Source: a virus. Taken from it: a stretch of DNA of 60,721 nucleotides. The notes under the pieces are model-generated. The model saw only the letters and a program-made list of their open reading frames with translations, ran no database searches and was not told the origin of the DNA. The translations under genes and the position numbers were made by a program. The stretch spans positions 1 through 60,721 of IMG/VR virus record IMGVR_UViG_3300032307_000402. One strand, written 5' to 3'. Of this stretch, positions 1 to 8,227 are shown one piece after another (the first letter of the stretch is position 1; every line of letters starts with the position of its first letter).

Positions 1-828
1 TAGGGTCTTGATACGGGTCTTCTCGTCAGCGTTCTCACGCTTGGTGTCTAGGAATCTCAAGATGTCTGGGTGGTGAGCGTTTAGGTAAACCGCACCTGCA
101 CCCTGACGAGCACCAAGCTGGTTAGCGTAGGAGAATGCATCCTCTAGCATCTTCATTACTGGAATAATTCCAGAAGACTGGTTCTCAATCTTCTTGATTG
201 GTGCACCCTGCTCACGTACATTTGTTAAGTTTAGTCCTACACCACCACCACGCTTTGATAGCTGAAGAGATGAAGTAACTGCACGAGCAATAGACTCCAT
301 GTTATCCTCAACACGTAGCAGGAAGCAAGAGACAAACTCCCCACGCTGCTTCTTACCAGCGTTCAGGAAGGTTGGTGTGGCTGGCTGGAAGCGACCAGAA
401 ATTATTTCGTCTACTAAATCTTTAGCCAAATCAGCATTTCCCTTTGCTAGCATAAGACTATTCATTACGACACGATCCTCAAATCGCTCCAAGTATCGTT
501 CACCATCAAATGTCTTTAGGGCATAGCTTGTGTAAAACTTGTATGCACCAACAAATGTTGGGAACCTGAACTTATATGAATAGGTGTGCTTAAATAATTC
601 TTTAACAAATTCAAAGTCATACATATTAAGCACGTCTCTGTCATAGTAATCATTATCTACTAGATACTCTAGCTTTTCTTCTAGACTGTGAAAGAATACT
701 GTATTTTGGTTTACATGGTCAAGAAAATAAGCTTTGGCTGCTGCCTTGTCCTTGTCAAATTGAATCTTGCCATTTGCATCATATAGATTGAGCATGGCAT
801 TTAGCTCATGATAGCTGTAGTTATCCAT
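1..828 (-). CDS. nrdE: Ribonucleotide reductase class Ib large subunit NrdE, N-terminal part (cut by window edge)
   Basis: Reduces ribonucleoside diphosphates to deoxyribonucleotides, supplying dNTPs for phage replication. The 276 visible codons start at an ATG at 828 and stay open to base 1, so the C-terminal part, with the glycyl/cysteine radical-transfer residues, lies outside. Visible family signatures are [18 protein letters not shown] near residue 35, PTFLNAG and then SCFLL (the first active-site cysteine), [10 protein letters not shown], and the start of the catalytic barrel. The NQNTVFFHS motif and the adjacent nrdI point to class Ib (NrdEF). The start overlaps the end of nrdI by 8 nt, which implies translational coupling. 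The radical-carrying NrdF and thioredoxin-like NrdH are not in the window; nrdF would be expected just beyond the left edge. Confidence 0.96.
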   Translation of the reverse strand, partial: MDNYSYHELNAMLNLYDANGKIQFDKDKAAAKAYFLDHVNQNTVFFHSLEEKLEYLVDNDYYDRDVLNMYDFEFVKELFKHTYSYKFRFPTFVGAYKFYTSYALKTFDGERYLERFEDRVVMNSLMLAKGNADLAKDLVDEIISGRFQPATPTFLNAGKKQRGEFVSCFLLRVEDNMESIARAVTSSLQLSKRGGGVGLNLTNVREQGAPIKKIENQSSGIIPVMKMLEDAFSYANQLGARQGAGAVYLNAHHPDILRFLDTKRENADEKTRIKTL

Positions 829-1222
829 ACAGTATTTCTAACCTCTCTTTTATTTTGTTAACATCCTCATCAGTGCCGAATATTTCTACCCTGGCAATGA
901 TGGGTACACCTGTTTTTGCTGAGATCATGTCTGCTGCTTTGCAGTAATGTTCTCCAAAATTTGTATTTCCAAATCCAACAACTCCTCTAAGAAGATCCCT
1001 GTTGTTAGGAATATTTAAAAACTTTCTTACCTGTTTTGGTATTGCAGGTGCTTCTGATCCACCACCATAGGTTGGAACAAATAACACATACTCTTTATCC
1101 ATATAAACTGGGTGTGCTGGATCCCACTGAATGGGGATACGAACAGCTCCAAGACCAAGCTTATCGACAAATCTATGAGTATTTCCAGAATAATTAGAAA
1201 AGTACACGATTTGTATGGACAT
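821..1222 (-). CDS. nrdI: NrdI flavodoxin-like activator of class Ib RNR
   Basis: A small FMN protein (133 aa, the usual length) that supplies the oxidant used to build the dimanganese-tyrosyl radical in NrdF. The N-terminal strand followed by the phosphate-binding loop [10 protein letters not shown] is the flavodoxin/NrdI signature; VPTYGGG and [12 protein letters not shown] are the other two conserved NrdI segments. It is followed directly by nrdE with an 8 nt overlap, the standard nrdIE order. A Shine-Dalgarno GGGGAG lies about 9 nt before the ATG. A terminator-like hairpin sits upstream, between this gene and the secreted-protein gene, so nrdIE may depend on read-through or on an unseen promoter. 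Confidence 0.96.
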   Translation of the reverse strand: MSIQIVYFSNYSGNTHRFVDKLGLGAVRIPIQWDPAHPVYMDKEYVLFVPTYGGGSEAPAIPKQVRKFLNIPNNRDLLRGVVGFGNTNFGEHYCKAADMISAKTGVPIIARVEIFGTDEDVNKIKERLEILYG

Positions 1223-1259
1223 CTATTTTAACTCCCCTTTTTTAATTTAGAGACAGCAA

Positions 1260-1286
1260 AGGGGAGAGCAACCTTCTCTCTCCCCT
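1260..1286 (-). terminator. Hairpin terminator after the secreted-protein gene
   Basis: A perfect 9-bp inverted repeat, AGGGGAGAG at 1260-1268 and its complement at 1278-1286, encloses a 9-nt loop. It lies 17 nt past the TAA of the 308-codon gene in the minus direction. The downstream T run is short (TTTGCTGTC), so it may be leaky and act as a partial stop before nrdI. Confidence 0.6.
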
Positions 1287-1302
1287 CTACCATCTTTACT
1301 AA

Positions 1303-2229
1303 TTACTTAGAGCTGATTAGCTTTACCTTTGCACGTGGGAACTTCTTGTTCCACTCTCTGGCAAGCTTGTTGTGTGCCTTACGATTATCAACTGCCTTAG
1401 TCTCAGCAGCTGCTAGCTTAGCCTCTAGCTCAGCAACCTTTGCATTTAGTGCTACTACCTGTCCTGCTAGATCTGCAACCACCACAGTTGAAATAACCTC
1501 AGTGTTTGGCTTTGCAAGACCTGCAACAGCAGATGCTGAAATAGTATTAGCAATTACAGTTGTTCCTGCAGTAGCAGGTGCAGTTAGAGTTGCCTCATAA
1601 CGCTTGTCAGTTGCATCATATGAGAATGAGCCAACTGTACCACGAATAACTGTTGAAGAAATTGTGGCATTGGTTACAGCATTACCAAATACGTCAGTAA
1701 CTGTTGCAGTTAGTTCTGCAGTTCCGCCAATGTTAGCAGTTGTAGGTGCAACTACAGCTAGGTTGTACGCTGAACCAGCAGTACCCTTAACAAAGTATGT
1801 AGTAGTTACGTTATCTGCTGTTACGGTAACGGTTCCAGTTGCTGTAGTAGTTGTGTAAACAAATACATCAGCAGTGGTTCCAGTTCCAGTTGCCACAGTT
1901 ACAGAAGAGGTTCCTGCATCTGCCTTGACAGTTGCTGATCCAGTGGTTAGTGCAGTGACCAGCCTTGCGTTGGTTGCAGACACTACCACGTTGCTTCCAG
2001 TAGCAGCATTGGTTACAGCAATCCTAAGAGCATCAGCGGAATCTACGCTGTTGTCTGCAGGGACTGGCAATGAAATTGCGGTTGCGACAGAAGTTCCAGC
2101 AGTTGCTGGTGCACTTCCTGCTACAGTTAGTGTTGTTGTTGCAGCATTAGCTGGGACTGCAAGAATTGCAGAACCAACTAGAGCCAATGCAGAGGCAATG
2201 GCAATTAGTGGCTTCTTTAACGAAGTCAT
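1303..2229 (-). CDS. Secreted Ig-like surface protein with C-terminal coiled coil
   Basis: A 308-aa protein with a textbook Sec signal peptide: MTSLKKP, then a hydrophobic core, then an AXA site (VPANA) near residue 29. The mature part is very rich in Ala, Thr and Val and looks like stacked beta (Ig-like) domains. One segment near residue 170, LTATVTDVFGNAVTNA, matches the bacterial Ig-like (Big/invasin) style. The last ~55 residues form a heptad coiled coil (VVALNAKVAELEAKLAAAE) and a basic tail. There is no LPXTG, lipobox or C-terminal membrane anchor. The composition, with GCN/ACN runs, differs from neighbouring phage genes and resembles surface proteins of planktonic actinobacteria, so host origin is inferred. 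RBS AAGGAG sits before the ATG. Possible roles are coating the infected cell, superinfection exclusion or mimicry; none is shown by sequence. Confidence 0.85.
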   Translation of the reverse strand: MTSLKKPLIAIASALALVGSAILAVPANAATTTLTVAGSAPATAGTSVATAISLPVPADNSVDSADALRIAVTNAATGSNVVVSATNARLVTALTTGSATVKADAGTSSVTVATGTGTTADVFVYTTTTATGTVTVTADNVTTTYFVKGTAGSAYNLAVVAPTTANIGGTAELTATVTDVFGNAVTNATISSTVIRGTVGSFSYDATDKRYEATLTAPATAGTTVIANTISASAVAGLAKPNTEVISTVVVADLAGQVVALNAKVAELEAKLAAAETKAVDNRKAHNKLAREWNKKFPRAKVKLISSK

Positions 2230-2250
2230 GTGTTTTTCTCCTTCTTTGAT

Positions 2251-4026
2251 TTAAATCAGATTAAATCTATCCAAATATTCACGTACATCATCTGGCATAG
2301 GTTTATATTGTATCACATCGTCTTTGTGCTTGTCAATAGCAGTTTTTGGCCTATCCTTAAAAGTATGAATCTCAACTTCAAGGTTTTGATCTCTTGGAGT
2401 ATGCGAGATAGCTCCAAAGATTGCTCCACAAACAGCATCTGCAAGGTCCTTAGACTTTTTACGTGGGTGATCCACCCTATTATTGCTCATAATCTTAAGC
2501 TCTGAAAGCTCATCAAATAGCAAGTCAATCATTGGCATTGCCAATCTTTCTTCATAAATTAGCATGGCCATATCTTCATAATGTTTCTTTGCAACTGATA
2601 CTGTTTCTGTTCTCAGACCTACTGCCTTTAGTTCATTCTGAATATCAAATGACTGCCAGCGGTCGAATGAGACCATGCCAATATCAAACCCTAGTCTTCT
2701 TAAGTTTTGAATCCACTGCTTAACTTCTGATAAGTTAACTGGACCCTCTACCTTTGGCTCCCACCAGGCGACAGCATCTACTACCACGACTGGTGCAATC
2801 TGCTGGTAGTCCTTAATAACTTGAATATTTACCCACTTATCTACGTGAGCAATTGCAACAGCACACTTGTCATGCTTCTGTGCAAGGTCAGCGTGGACAA
2901 AGTATTTCTTATTTGGATCTGGAACAAATGTTTCATCAAATCTTCTAATCTGATCTAATGGATTTCTTAGTGTCATTGCTGCACGAACCTTTTCAGTTTG
3001 CTTAAAGAATCTATCAGATGAGAATGTTGGAATACATGCAAACCTTTGCATAGCATCGCCCATGTCAGTAAAGAATGCGAGCTTAAAGTCATCAATTTTT
3101 CTTGTTGGGTTTACCACCCAGGTAGGACGCTTAAGAGCAAACATACCAGGATACTTATAGCTTACTACGGTATCTTCGTCCCACTCAATATCTAAGTAAT
3201 TTCCCTCTTGATCTTCTGGAAGATCTGGATTCATAACAAATCTATGACGCTTTGTAACAACTTCTTTTTCAGCAATTACTGATTCATACCTTGTGGAAAT
3301 AAAGTCTCCTGGAAAACGTGGGAATGACAGAAGGGCTACCTTGCCCAAGTCTGGGAAACGAGAGTCTACGGAAGCACGGAAGGCCTTATAGATGTTGTCT
3401 GCTGTCTTACCTTGGTCATTTCCTGTTCCAATTTCAGTAGCAAATCCAGAGATTTCATCAAGTACTGCCAGGATAAGGTTAAGCCCCTCGTGTGACTCTC
3501 TTTCCGAGTGTCCAGAATATACTGTGATAGATTTGTCAAACTCAATTGATTCAGCTTTGGCATAAAACTTTCCAGCGAACCATGGGGACTTCTCAATCTT
3601 AGTCTTAAAGCCTTTAAAGAATACGTTTTTCGCCTGCTGTGCGTTAATCGCAACGTTGATGATATCAATGGCATCACCACTAGGCTTACCAAAATATCGT
3701 GCAGGATCCTTAAGACATAGTAACTTGTATACAATGTAGCTACATGCAACCGTTGATGTAAAGTCTTTTCCACTGCCCTTTCCTAACTGAAGAATAACCT
3801 CATTCTTTGTATATTTTGCATAGTGCTTACGACCCTCTGACTCACCCATCAACTCTATAAGGTCTTCTATCTTGTAGATTTGGCTCATTGCCTCTACGAT
3901 GTCATATTGAACCTGTGATAATGGTGGCTGAGCAAGATAATCTTGTCCTTCAACAAAAGCCTTAACATCTACTGGGCGTTCTGCAAAGTTATCAGATTTT
4001 AATGCTTCTAAAAAATCATCAAACAT
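2251..4026 (-). CDS. terL: Terminase large subunit (TerL), ATPase-nuclease
   Basis: The DNA-packaging motor that threads the genome through the portal and cuts concatemers. At 591 aa it has both domains. The Walker A variant GKGSGKD is at residues 82-88, and Walker B LILAVLDE with the catalytic Glu is at 184-191. The RNase H-like nuclease begins at YFVHADLA (first Asp, near residue 377), has a second acidic site in MVSFDRWQS, and the third in KDLADAVCGA near residue 540. The start overlaps the putative small terminase by 8 nt. It lies far from the portal gene (39.9-41.5 kb), with the whole replication block between them, an unusual split of the packaging module. Confidence 0.95.
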   Translation of the reverse strand: MFDDFLEALKSDNFAERPVDVKAFVEGQDYLAQPPLSQVQYDIVEAMSQIYKIEDLIELMGESEGRKHYAKYTKNEVILQLGKGSGKDFTSTVACSYIVYKLLCLKDPARYFGKPSGDAIDIINVAINAQQAKNVFFKGFKTKIEKSPWFAGKFYAKAESIEFDKSITVYSGHSERESHEGLNLILAVLDEISGFATEIGTGNDQGKTADNIYKAFRASVDSRFPDLGKVALLSFPRFPGDFISTRYESVIAEKEVVTKRHRFVMNPDLPEDQEGNYLDIEWDEDTVVSYKYPGMFALKRPTWVVNPTRKIDDFKLAFFTDMGDAMQRFACIPTFSSDRFFKQTEKVRAAMTLRNPLDQIRRFDETFVPDPNKKYFVHADLAQKHDKCAVAIAHVDKWVNIQVIKDYQQIAPVVVVDAVAWWEPKVEGPVNLSEVKQWIQNLRRLGFDIGMVSFDRWQSFDIQNELKAVGLRTETVSVAKKHYEDMAMLIYEERLAMPMIDLLFDELSELKIMSNNRVDHPRKKSKDLADAVCGAIFGAISHTPRDQNLEVEIHTFKDRPKTAIDKHKDDVIQYKPMPDDVREYLDRFNLI

Positions 4027-4558
4027 CTTCGCTTACCACCACAGTTATTACTTCTTTGTCTTTAGATGCGTCTGACAATCTACGCATAATCTTGTCACGT
4101 ATCTCAGGATGCTCTGCAGCGATGTCTTTAAGGATACCAACAAGAATTTCTTGACGATTTTCAATTGCTATCATCTCCTCAGCAAGTTCTTTATTTTCCA
4201 ATAGCCCAGCCTTTTGTAGCATATCAATACGCTTAGACTCAAGGTCCATCACCAGTTTGATACCTGCAGTTTTGGCAGTCAGGTTTGCGGTAGTGGTGGC
4301 ATCATCAATAACTTCATACGCCTTTTGAATAAGCTTGGTATAGTGAGTATCAGCACCCACCAAGGCTTCTTTGGCACGAGCACGTATAGCTGCATTGTCT
4401 GCAGCCATTGCTCTCCATTCATCAATGTATGCAACAACCTTTTGGCGAGGCATGGCTAGCTCTTTAGAAATTTGAGTAGGCTCATTTCCCTGAAGATACT
4501 TTTCAACAACCTTATTTACTGCATCAAGATGCTGTACTAGATCTTCTTCTACGCTCAA
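4019..4558 (-). CDS. Putative small terminase subunit (HTH plus helical protein)
   Basis: A 179-aa, almost all-helical protein. Residues ~15-50 (VVEKYLQGNEPTQISKEL followed by PRQKVVAYIDEW) form a helix-turn-helix of the kind found in small terminase subunits, which recognise the packaging site. The rest is helical and could drive ring assembly. It is placed directly before terL with an 8 nt overlap, the usual terS-terL arrangement. The start codon is TTG at 4558, supported by a perfect AGGAGG 7 nt upstream; the next ATG would remove the HTH. The assignment rests on context and fold, not on a recognised family signature. Confidence 0.65.
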   Translation of the reverse strand: MSVEEDLVQHLDAVNKVVEKYLQGNEPTQISKELAMPRQKVVAYIDEWRAMAADNAAIRARAKEALVGADTHYTKLIQKAYEVIDDATTTANLTAKTAGIKLVMDLESKRIDMLQKAGLLENKELAEEMIAIENRQEILVGILKDIAAEHPEIRDKIMRRLSDASKDKEVITVVVSEDV

Positions 4559-4832
4559 CCTTAGACCTCCTCTTTGGAATTCTCTTTATCCTATCTACCC
4601 TAAAAGATCTATAGGTTCCAACCTGTCCCCTATGAACTTCAAAGCAGTCTATCCATTGTACACCAGTCTCAGTATTAGTTACTAAAGAATGAAACTTAAA
4701 CTGGACTCCATACTCTCCACGAATTTTAATAATGTCGCCACTATTTATTTCAAAATTGTCAACAGTGACAGAACCCTCTCTTGCAAACTTCGTTGGCTGT
4801 AGACTAACTTCCTCTACTTTACGCCTTGCCAT
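4524..4832 (-). CDS. Small basic beta-barrel protein, unknown function
   Basis: A 102-aa protein from the ATG at 4832, chosen over an in-frame TTG at 4847 because AAGGAG lies just upstream of the ATG. The sequence suggests an SH3-like small barrel (SGDIIKIRGEYGVQFKF, then WIDCFEV, then GTYRSFRVDRI). The C-terminus is strongly basic (RRSKVERRRRSS), so nucleic-acid binding is plausible. It overlaps the genes on both sides by 14 and 35 nt and stands before the terminase genes. Such small barrels recur in actinophages beside the packaging genes, but no function is established here. Confidence 0.75.
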   Translation of the reverse strand: MARRKVEEVSLQPTKFAREGSVTVDNFEINSGDIIKIRGEYGVQFKFHSLVTNTETGVQWIDCFEVHRGQVGTYRSFRVDRIKRIPKRRSKVERRRRSSTAS

Positions 4833-5085
4833 TTCTCTCCTTAGCAATTTTTAAAAGAATTAGATAACCAATAAGATCATCAATATCGTTGTCTCCAGGA
4901 TAGTCAGTTCCTCTAGCAAATCTAGATAGCTTGTCATCAATCCTAACTAATATTTGCTCAATAGAGTTAGACTTAGAAAAGATACGAACTGGATCAAGTG
5001 CTGAATCTCCATAAGCATTATTTTTAGCTATTAGCATTTCTTTAATGCCATCACATACCTTAGAGATGTCTTTGACGGTCTGCAT
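4819..5085 (-). CDS. DUF1599-like (nucleotide-modification-associated domain 1) protein
   Basis: An 88-aa helical protein. The core AKNNAYGDSALDP near residue 21, followed by acidic residues (DDKLSRFARG and DDIDDLIGYL), is the pattern I associate with the DUF1599/NMAD1 family, small helical proteins found near nucleotide or base-modification genes in phages. The conserved Asn/Asp/Glu residues could bind a nucleotide and metal, somewhat like MazG-type folds. Its start codon is coupled (TAATG) to the end of the IMP dehydrogenase/GMP reductase-like gene, suggesting a joint role in purine metabolism. The family call is from memory of the motif; the biochemical role is not known. Confidence 0.65.
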   Translation of the reverse strand: MQTVKDISKVCDGIKEMLIAKNNAYGDSALDPVRIFSKSNSIEQILVRIDDKLSRFARGTDYPGDNDIDDLIGYLILLKIAKERNGKA

Positions 5086-6107
5086 TAGTTTGCCTTTCCG
5101 TGTGGCTTGCTTTCTGCCAATCCAGAATTGGTAATTTGGATGTATTGACTATTATAGGCAAAATCTCTTAGGTTGTCAACTCCAGTGTAGGACATAGCAC
5201 TTGCGATACCAGACTTAAAGTCATTGATAACGTGCTCTACTGGTCCCTTGCAAGCAACTGTCGTAGAAATACCCTCTACCCCAGAAACAGAGCCACGTCC
5301 GTCTTTTTGTGCTTCATAGGAAGCCATTCCACGGAATAGCTTACGATTACCATCAATAATCTCTCCAGGAGACTCATCAGTACCAGCAAGAGCACCACCT
5401 AGCATTACAGCATTAGCACCTGCAGCAAGAGCTTTAGCAGCATCACCAGAGTTTCTGATTCCACCGTCAGCAATGATTGCTGGACCATACTCATATCCAA
5501 ACTTATTTCTAATGTCAATAATTGATGTTAGAGTTGGAACTCCATGCCCACTAACAACCCTAGTGGTACAAGCAGACCCACCACCAATGCCAACACGTAC
5601 AGAATCCGTACCAGCATCTACTAGCCTAGCAAACCCATCTGCAGTTGCAACATTGCCAGACATGATGTGGATGTCGTTTCCAAATTCTTGTCGCAAAGCC
5701 TTTACTGCATTAATGGCATAGTCACTATGACCATTTGCAGTGTCTACTAGAATTGCATTGGCACCAGCATTTACTAATACCAGGGCATCATCTAGAAAAT
5801 TCCCAGTTGCTCCAATAGAAACAAAGGCAGTTGATCCAAGAGAAACAACCTCCTTTAGCATTCGTGCCTGTGCCTCCACTGGCATGTATCTGTGCAATAC
5901 GCCAAGGCCTCCAAGCTGTGCAATTTTTATAGCCATAGCTGTTTCACAAACAGTGTCCATTGGTGCAGCAATAATTGGTGTCTCTAAAACAATCTTGCCG
6001 ATATTACTTCTAAGACTAACGGTTTTACGACTTGTGATGCTTGAGTGTTGTGGAACTAGCAGAATATCATCAAATGCTAGACTTTCCTTAATGGAATATG
6101 GCTTCAT
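5085..6107 (-). CDS. IMP dehydrogenase/GMP reductase-family enzyme without CBS domains
   Basis: A 340-aa TIM-barrel purine enzyme. Visible landmarks are LAFDDILLVPQ near the N-terminus, TPIIAAPMDTV, the GNVAT strand near 151, the active-site loop GIGGGSACTTR with the catalytic Cys at 180, the phosphate-binding ADGGIRNSGD, and GMASYEAQ. The segment that holds two CBS domains in cellular IMPDH is absent: the barrel runs straight from VVSLGS into FVSIGA. Length and lack of CBS fit GMP reductase, but CBS-less IMPDH also exists. The Arg-Tyr flap dyad of IMPDH is not obvious, so direction (IMP to XMP, or GMP to IMP) is left open. Soluble, cytosolic. It would alter guanine nucleotide supply during infection. 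It sits between an HTH gene and the DUF1599-like gene. Confidence 0.9.
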   Translation of the reverse strand: MKPYSIKESLAFDDILLVPQHSSITSRKTVSLRSNIGKIVLETPIIAAPMDTVCETAMAIKIAQLGGLGVLHRYMPVEAQARMLKEVVSLGSTAFVSIGATGNFLDDALVLVNAGANAILVDTANGHSDYAINAVKALRQEFGNDIHIMSGNVATADGFARLVDAGTDSVRVGIGGGSACTTRVVSGHGVPTLTSIIDIRNKFGYEYGPAIIADGGIRNSGDAAKALAAGANAVMLGGALAGTDESPGEIIDGNRKLFRGMASYEAQKDGRGSVSGVEGISTTVACKGPVEHVINDFKSGIASAMSYTGVDNLRDFAYNSQYIQITNSGLAESKPHGKAN

Positions 6108-6108
6108 G

Positions 6109-6264
6109 TTACCTTCTTGACTTTCTTAATCCAAATTTTGCAAGATAAACATAGATTGTTTCTACACTTACCCCACACTCTGCAGCAATTTGCTCAGGAG
6201 TTCTTTTATCAAAGTGGTATCTTTTCTTCAACCACATTTCGTTCGTATACAGTTTACTAGCCAT
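6109..6264 (-). CDS. 51-residue helix-turn-helix protein
   Basis: A small gene between the RuvC-like gene and the purine enzyme gene, running from ATG at 6264 to TAA at 6109-6111. The product starts MASKLYTNEMWLKKRYHFD and then has a clean HTH: RTPEQIAAECGVSVETIYVY followed by LAKFGLRKSRR. This matches the DNA-binding helix pair of homeodomain-like/sigma-region-4 type HTHs. It is nearly the whole protein, so it could be a minimal DNA-binding regulator or an accessory factor. Spacing is 3 nt from the upstream stop and 1 nt to the next ATG, fully consistent with a real gene in the operon. Confidence 0.8.
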   Translation of the reverse strand: MASKLYTNEMWLKKRYHFDKRTPEQIAAECGVSVETIYVYLAKFGLRKSRR

Positions 6265-6267
6265 AGG

Positions 6268-6834
6268 TTACTTTGTCAACCTTTCCCAATTATTGATTGC
6301 ATAATGACCAATTGCAATAGCATCAGCTACGTCATTATCAGTAACCTTCTTGTCATATTGAACACTTATATAGTGAATGGTTTTCTCTTTTCTGAGCTGT
6401 CTTTCATAATTTTTATACCATGCGTCAGACTTTCCAGGATTGTCTGATCTAACTTTAATCTTTTCTTCTGTAGAAAATTTCTTATTGCCTATATAGTTTT
6501 GCCATGTAATTGGTGCCACTGACTTTATTGTTTTTATTTTTGATGCCCCAAGCAAAGCACCCTGAACTAATGCTAGATCTGCTGCTGTTTTTGGACTGTT
6601 AATAAAAACAGTATGCTCAATAACCACAGCCTCTATATTGTATAAAGATACAAGAGATGCTGTTTTCTTGGCAGCATCTACAACCTTTTCATAGGTCGTG
6701 GTGCCAGTAAAATTAATCTTTCCAAATCTTACAAGATTTTTATCAGAATAAATTGCGAATGCCAAACTGTTAGTACTTGCATCAATCGCCATAATGTCTT
6801 TTGGCTGGTTAGAAAAGTTAGCTAGATTTACCAT
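6268..6834 (-). CDS. RuvC-like Holliday-junction resolvase
   Basis: A 188-aa endonuclease of the RNase H-like RuvC superfamily, expected to resolve four-way or branched DNA before packaging. Catalytic acids are visible in MAIDAST (near residue 18), AVVIEHTVF (near 72) and DNDVADAIAIGHY (near 165). The length fits phage RuvC-like proteins. The ATG at 6834 is preferred over an in-frame TTG two codons earlier. The start lies inside the end of the zinc-finger gene (17 nt overlap), so translation is coupled. It sits in the recombination part of the operon. Confidence 0.9.
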   Translation of the reverse strand: MVNLANFSNQPKDIMAIDASTNSLAFAIYSDKNLVRFGKINFTGTTTYEKVVDAAKKTASLVSLYNIEAVVIEHTVFINSPKTAADLALVQGALLGASKIKTIKSVAPITWQNYIGNKKFSTEEKIKVRSDNPGKSDAWYKNYERQLRKEKTIHYISVQYDKKVTDNDVADAIAIGHYAINNWERLTK

Positions 6835-7111
6835 TACCAAAGCCCTTAATCTCTTTTAAAGCCTTAACAACATCTTTTGGATTGATCAGGCATTGCTGAC
6901 ACAATTCGTCATCGTTATAAATAGAAAGCGATGAATCACAAGATTTACACTTTCTAGTTTTTCCGAGACGACGTTCACGTCTAATAATGGCATATCGCTG
7001 TGATATTTTTTCTTTAGTTGCTAAATCTCTACAACCAGAAGAACAGTATATCTGGTAAGATATGGCTGATTCAAATTGTGAATCACACCACTCACAATGC
7101 TTTGTTTTCAT
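6818..7111 (-). CDS. Double zinc-ribbon small protein
   Basis: A 97-aa protein with two cysteine clusters: CEWC at residues 6-9 paired with the two cysteines of YCSSGC, and CKSC paired with CQQC around residues 54-75. Each looks like a four-Cys zinc site. A basic stretch between them (RYAIIRRERRLGKTRK) suggests nucleic-acid binding. Overlaps of 20 nt with the Cas4-like nuclease gene upstream and 17 nt with the RuvC-like gene downstream tie it to the recombination/processing module. HNH-like residues are not apparent. Function otherwise unknown. Confidence 0.8.
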   Translation of the reverse strand: MKTKHCEWCDSQFESAISYQIYCSSGCRDLATKEKISQRYAIIRRERRLGKTRKCKSCDSSLSIYNDDELCQQCLINPKDVVKALKEIKGFGNGKSS

Positions 7112-7910
7112 CTAGTGACTCCAAGGACTTGAGTTTTATCTCTCCCTTGCCAGCCACATCACAAGTTGCCTTTAGTGGACAAGTCTTGCAAATCTTTGAG
7201 TTAGATCTGTAGTTTTTCTCAGGAAGCTGTTTAGCCTCCCAAGCCTTTCTTACAGACCTCATCCACTCAAATGCCTGGTTGACCCACTCAACTGCATAAC
7301 TGCCAGCATTTACTTCTACTGGCAAAACTAATAGATCGTGATTATTTTTGTTTTCATAAATAAGCACAGCCTTAGTCTTATTAAGAATTTTCATATAGAT
7401 AAGCAGCTGAATCAAGTGGCCAGTCTTTGGCTTACCTGCTGCCTTTCTATACTCAAATCCCTCGCTTGGCATGGTTTTAATTTCGCCAAGCAAATCTTCT
7501 CCAGCCCAATCAAGGATAACGTCTCCGAATCCAAAAATTGGTGGATCACTATAAGTAATCTTAAACTCAGAATCCTTTAGGATGCCAGCGTCAGCCATCG
7601 CCTGCTGAATACGCTCGTGTGACTTGGTTCCACTAGTCATATTAGCACCACCATAAGCATCGGCATTGTCCTCAAACACTGCACCCTCAAAAGCTAGGTA
7701 CCAATAACGAGGGCATTCTCCATGGGAATATGCAATTGTGCTTGGTGCAAAAGTTTTCTTGGTAGTAAACTTTGGCTCACGCTTAGCGATATATCCATAT
7801 TGAATTTTTTCAATCAGCTCCTGGGTATTCAGTAATGATGCCTTTTTAGATATGCCCTCTTCGGTCTTAAGCATAATCTGTTGCAATAAATTTTTTGCCA
7901 TAATAGCCAC
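7092..7910 (-). CDS. Cas4/RecB-like PD-(D/E)XK exonuclease with probable Fe-S cluster
   Basis: A 272-aa nuclease. The PD-(D/E)XK core is visible as GTKSHERIQ (the helix with the conserved His), FGFGDVILD (Asp), LLGEIKT (E-x-K), then HLIQLLIYM (the QxxxY-like helix). A cysteine at GECPRYW and three in the C-terminal ICKTCPLKATC form the four-Cys set that holds a 4Fe-4S cluster in Cas4 and AddB-type nucleases. The role is probably DNA end resection or replication-fork repair. The start is either GTG at 7910, overlapping the previous stop as TAGTG, or ATG at 7901. No CRISPR genes are nearby, so this is a stand-alone phage nuclease. Confidence 0.88.
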   Translation of the reverse strand: MAIMAKNLLQQIMLKTEEGISKKASLLNTQELIEKIQYGYIAKREPKFTTKKTFAPSTIAYSHGECPRYWYLAFEGAVFEDNADAYGGANMTSGTKSHERIQQAMADAGILKDSEFKITYSDPPIFGFGDVILDWAGEDLLGEIKTMPSEGFEYRKAAGKPKTGHLIQLLIYMKILNKTKAVLIYENKNNHDLLVLPVEVNAGSYAVEWVNQAFEWMRSVRKAWEAKQLPEKNYRSNSKICKTCPLKATCDVAGKGEIKLKSLESLDENKAL

Positions 7911-8221
7911 TAGCGAATAATATATTTAAGTGCAGCCACCAAGTCATTGATTGACTCAGCAGCAGTATAATAAATATTCTTTTTCGCCCTATCTCCCTTA
8001 TCTACATTTGTCATCCATGTTGCCTTGAAAGCCATCTTTGCAGCAATAGCTTGCAGCCTTACTACCTCAAGAGTAGCAACGTGCATTGGAATATCTGGCT
8101 TGAGAATAACCTTGGCAATAAATTCTAATGCACTAGTGAGTTCTTCATCCTGCATAAAATCGGCAATTTCTGCAAGTCCATTTATTCTATCTATATTATT
8201 TTTGTTTTCTGTTGCTTCCAT
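7910..8221 (-). CDS. Hypothetical helical protein in the recombination operon
   Basis: A 103-aa protein, predicted helical throughout, acidic at the N-terminus (MEATENKNN) and basic near residue 78 (DKGDRAKKNIYY). I do not recognise the family. It is preceded by its own TGG-TATAAT box 6 nt before the ATG and coupled to the Cas4-like nuclease by TAGTG, so it may be a partner of that enzyme. This is inference from position. Confidence 0.75.
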   Translation of the reverse strand: MEATENKNNIDRINGLAEIADFMQDEELTSALEFIAKVILKPDIPMHVATLEVVRLQAIAAKMAFKATWMTNVDKGDRAKKNIYYTAAESINDLVAALKYIIR

Positions 8222-8227
8222 AATAAT

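Noticed and set aside
3366-3773. A 135-codon minus-strand ORF in another frame of the large terminase gene.
   Set aside because: Lies wholly within the conserved ATPase region of terL; no independent features.
7092-7910. Reading the Cas4-like nuclease as part of a CRISPR system.
   Set aside because: No repeats, no cas1/cas2 or effector genes in the window; stand-alone Cas4-like nucleases are common in phages.
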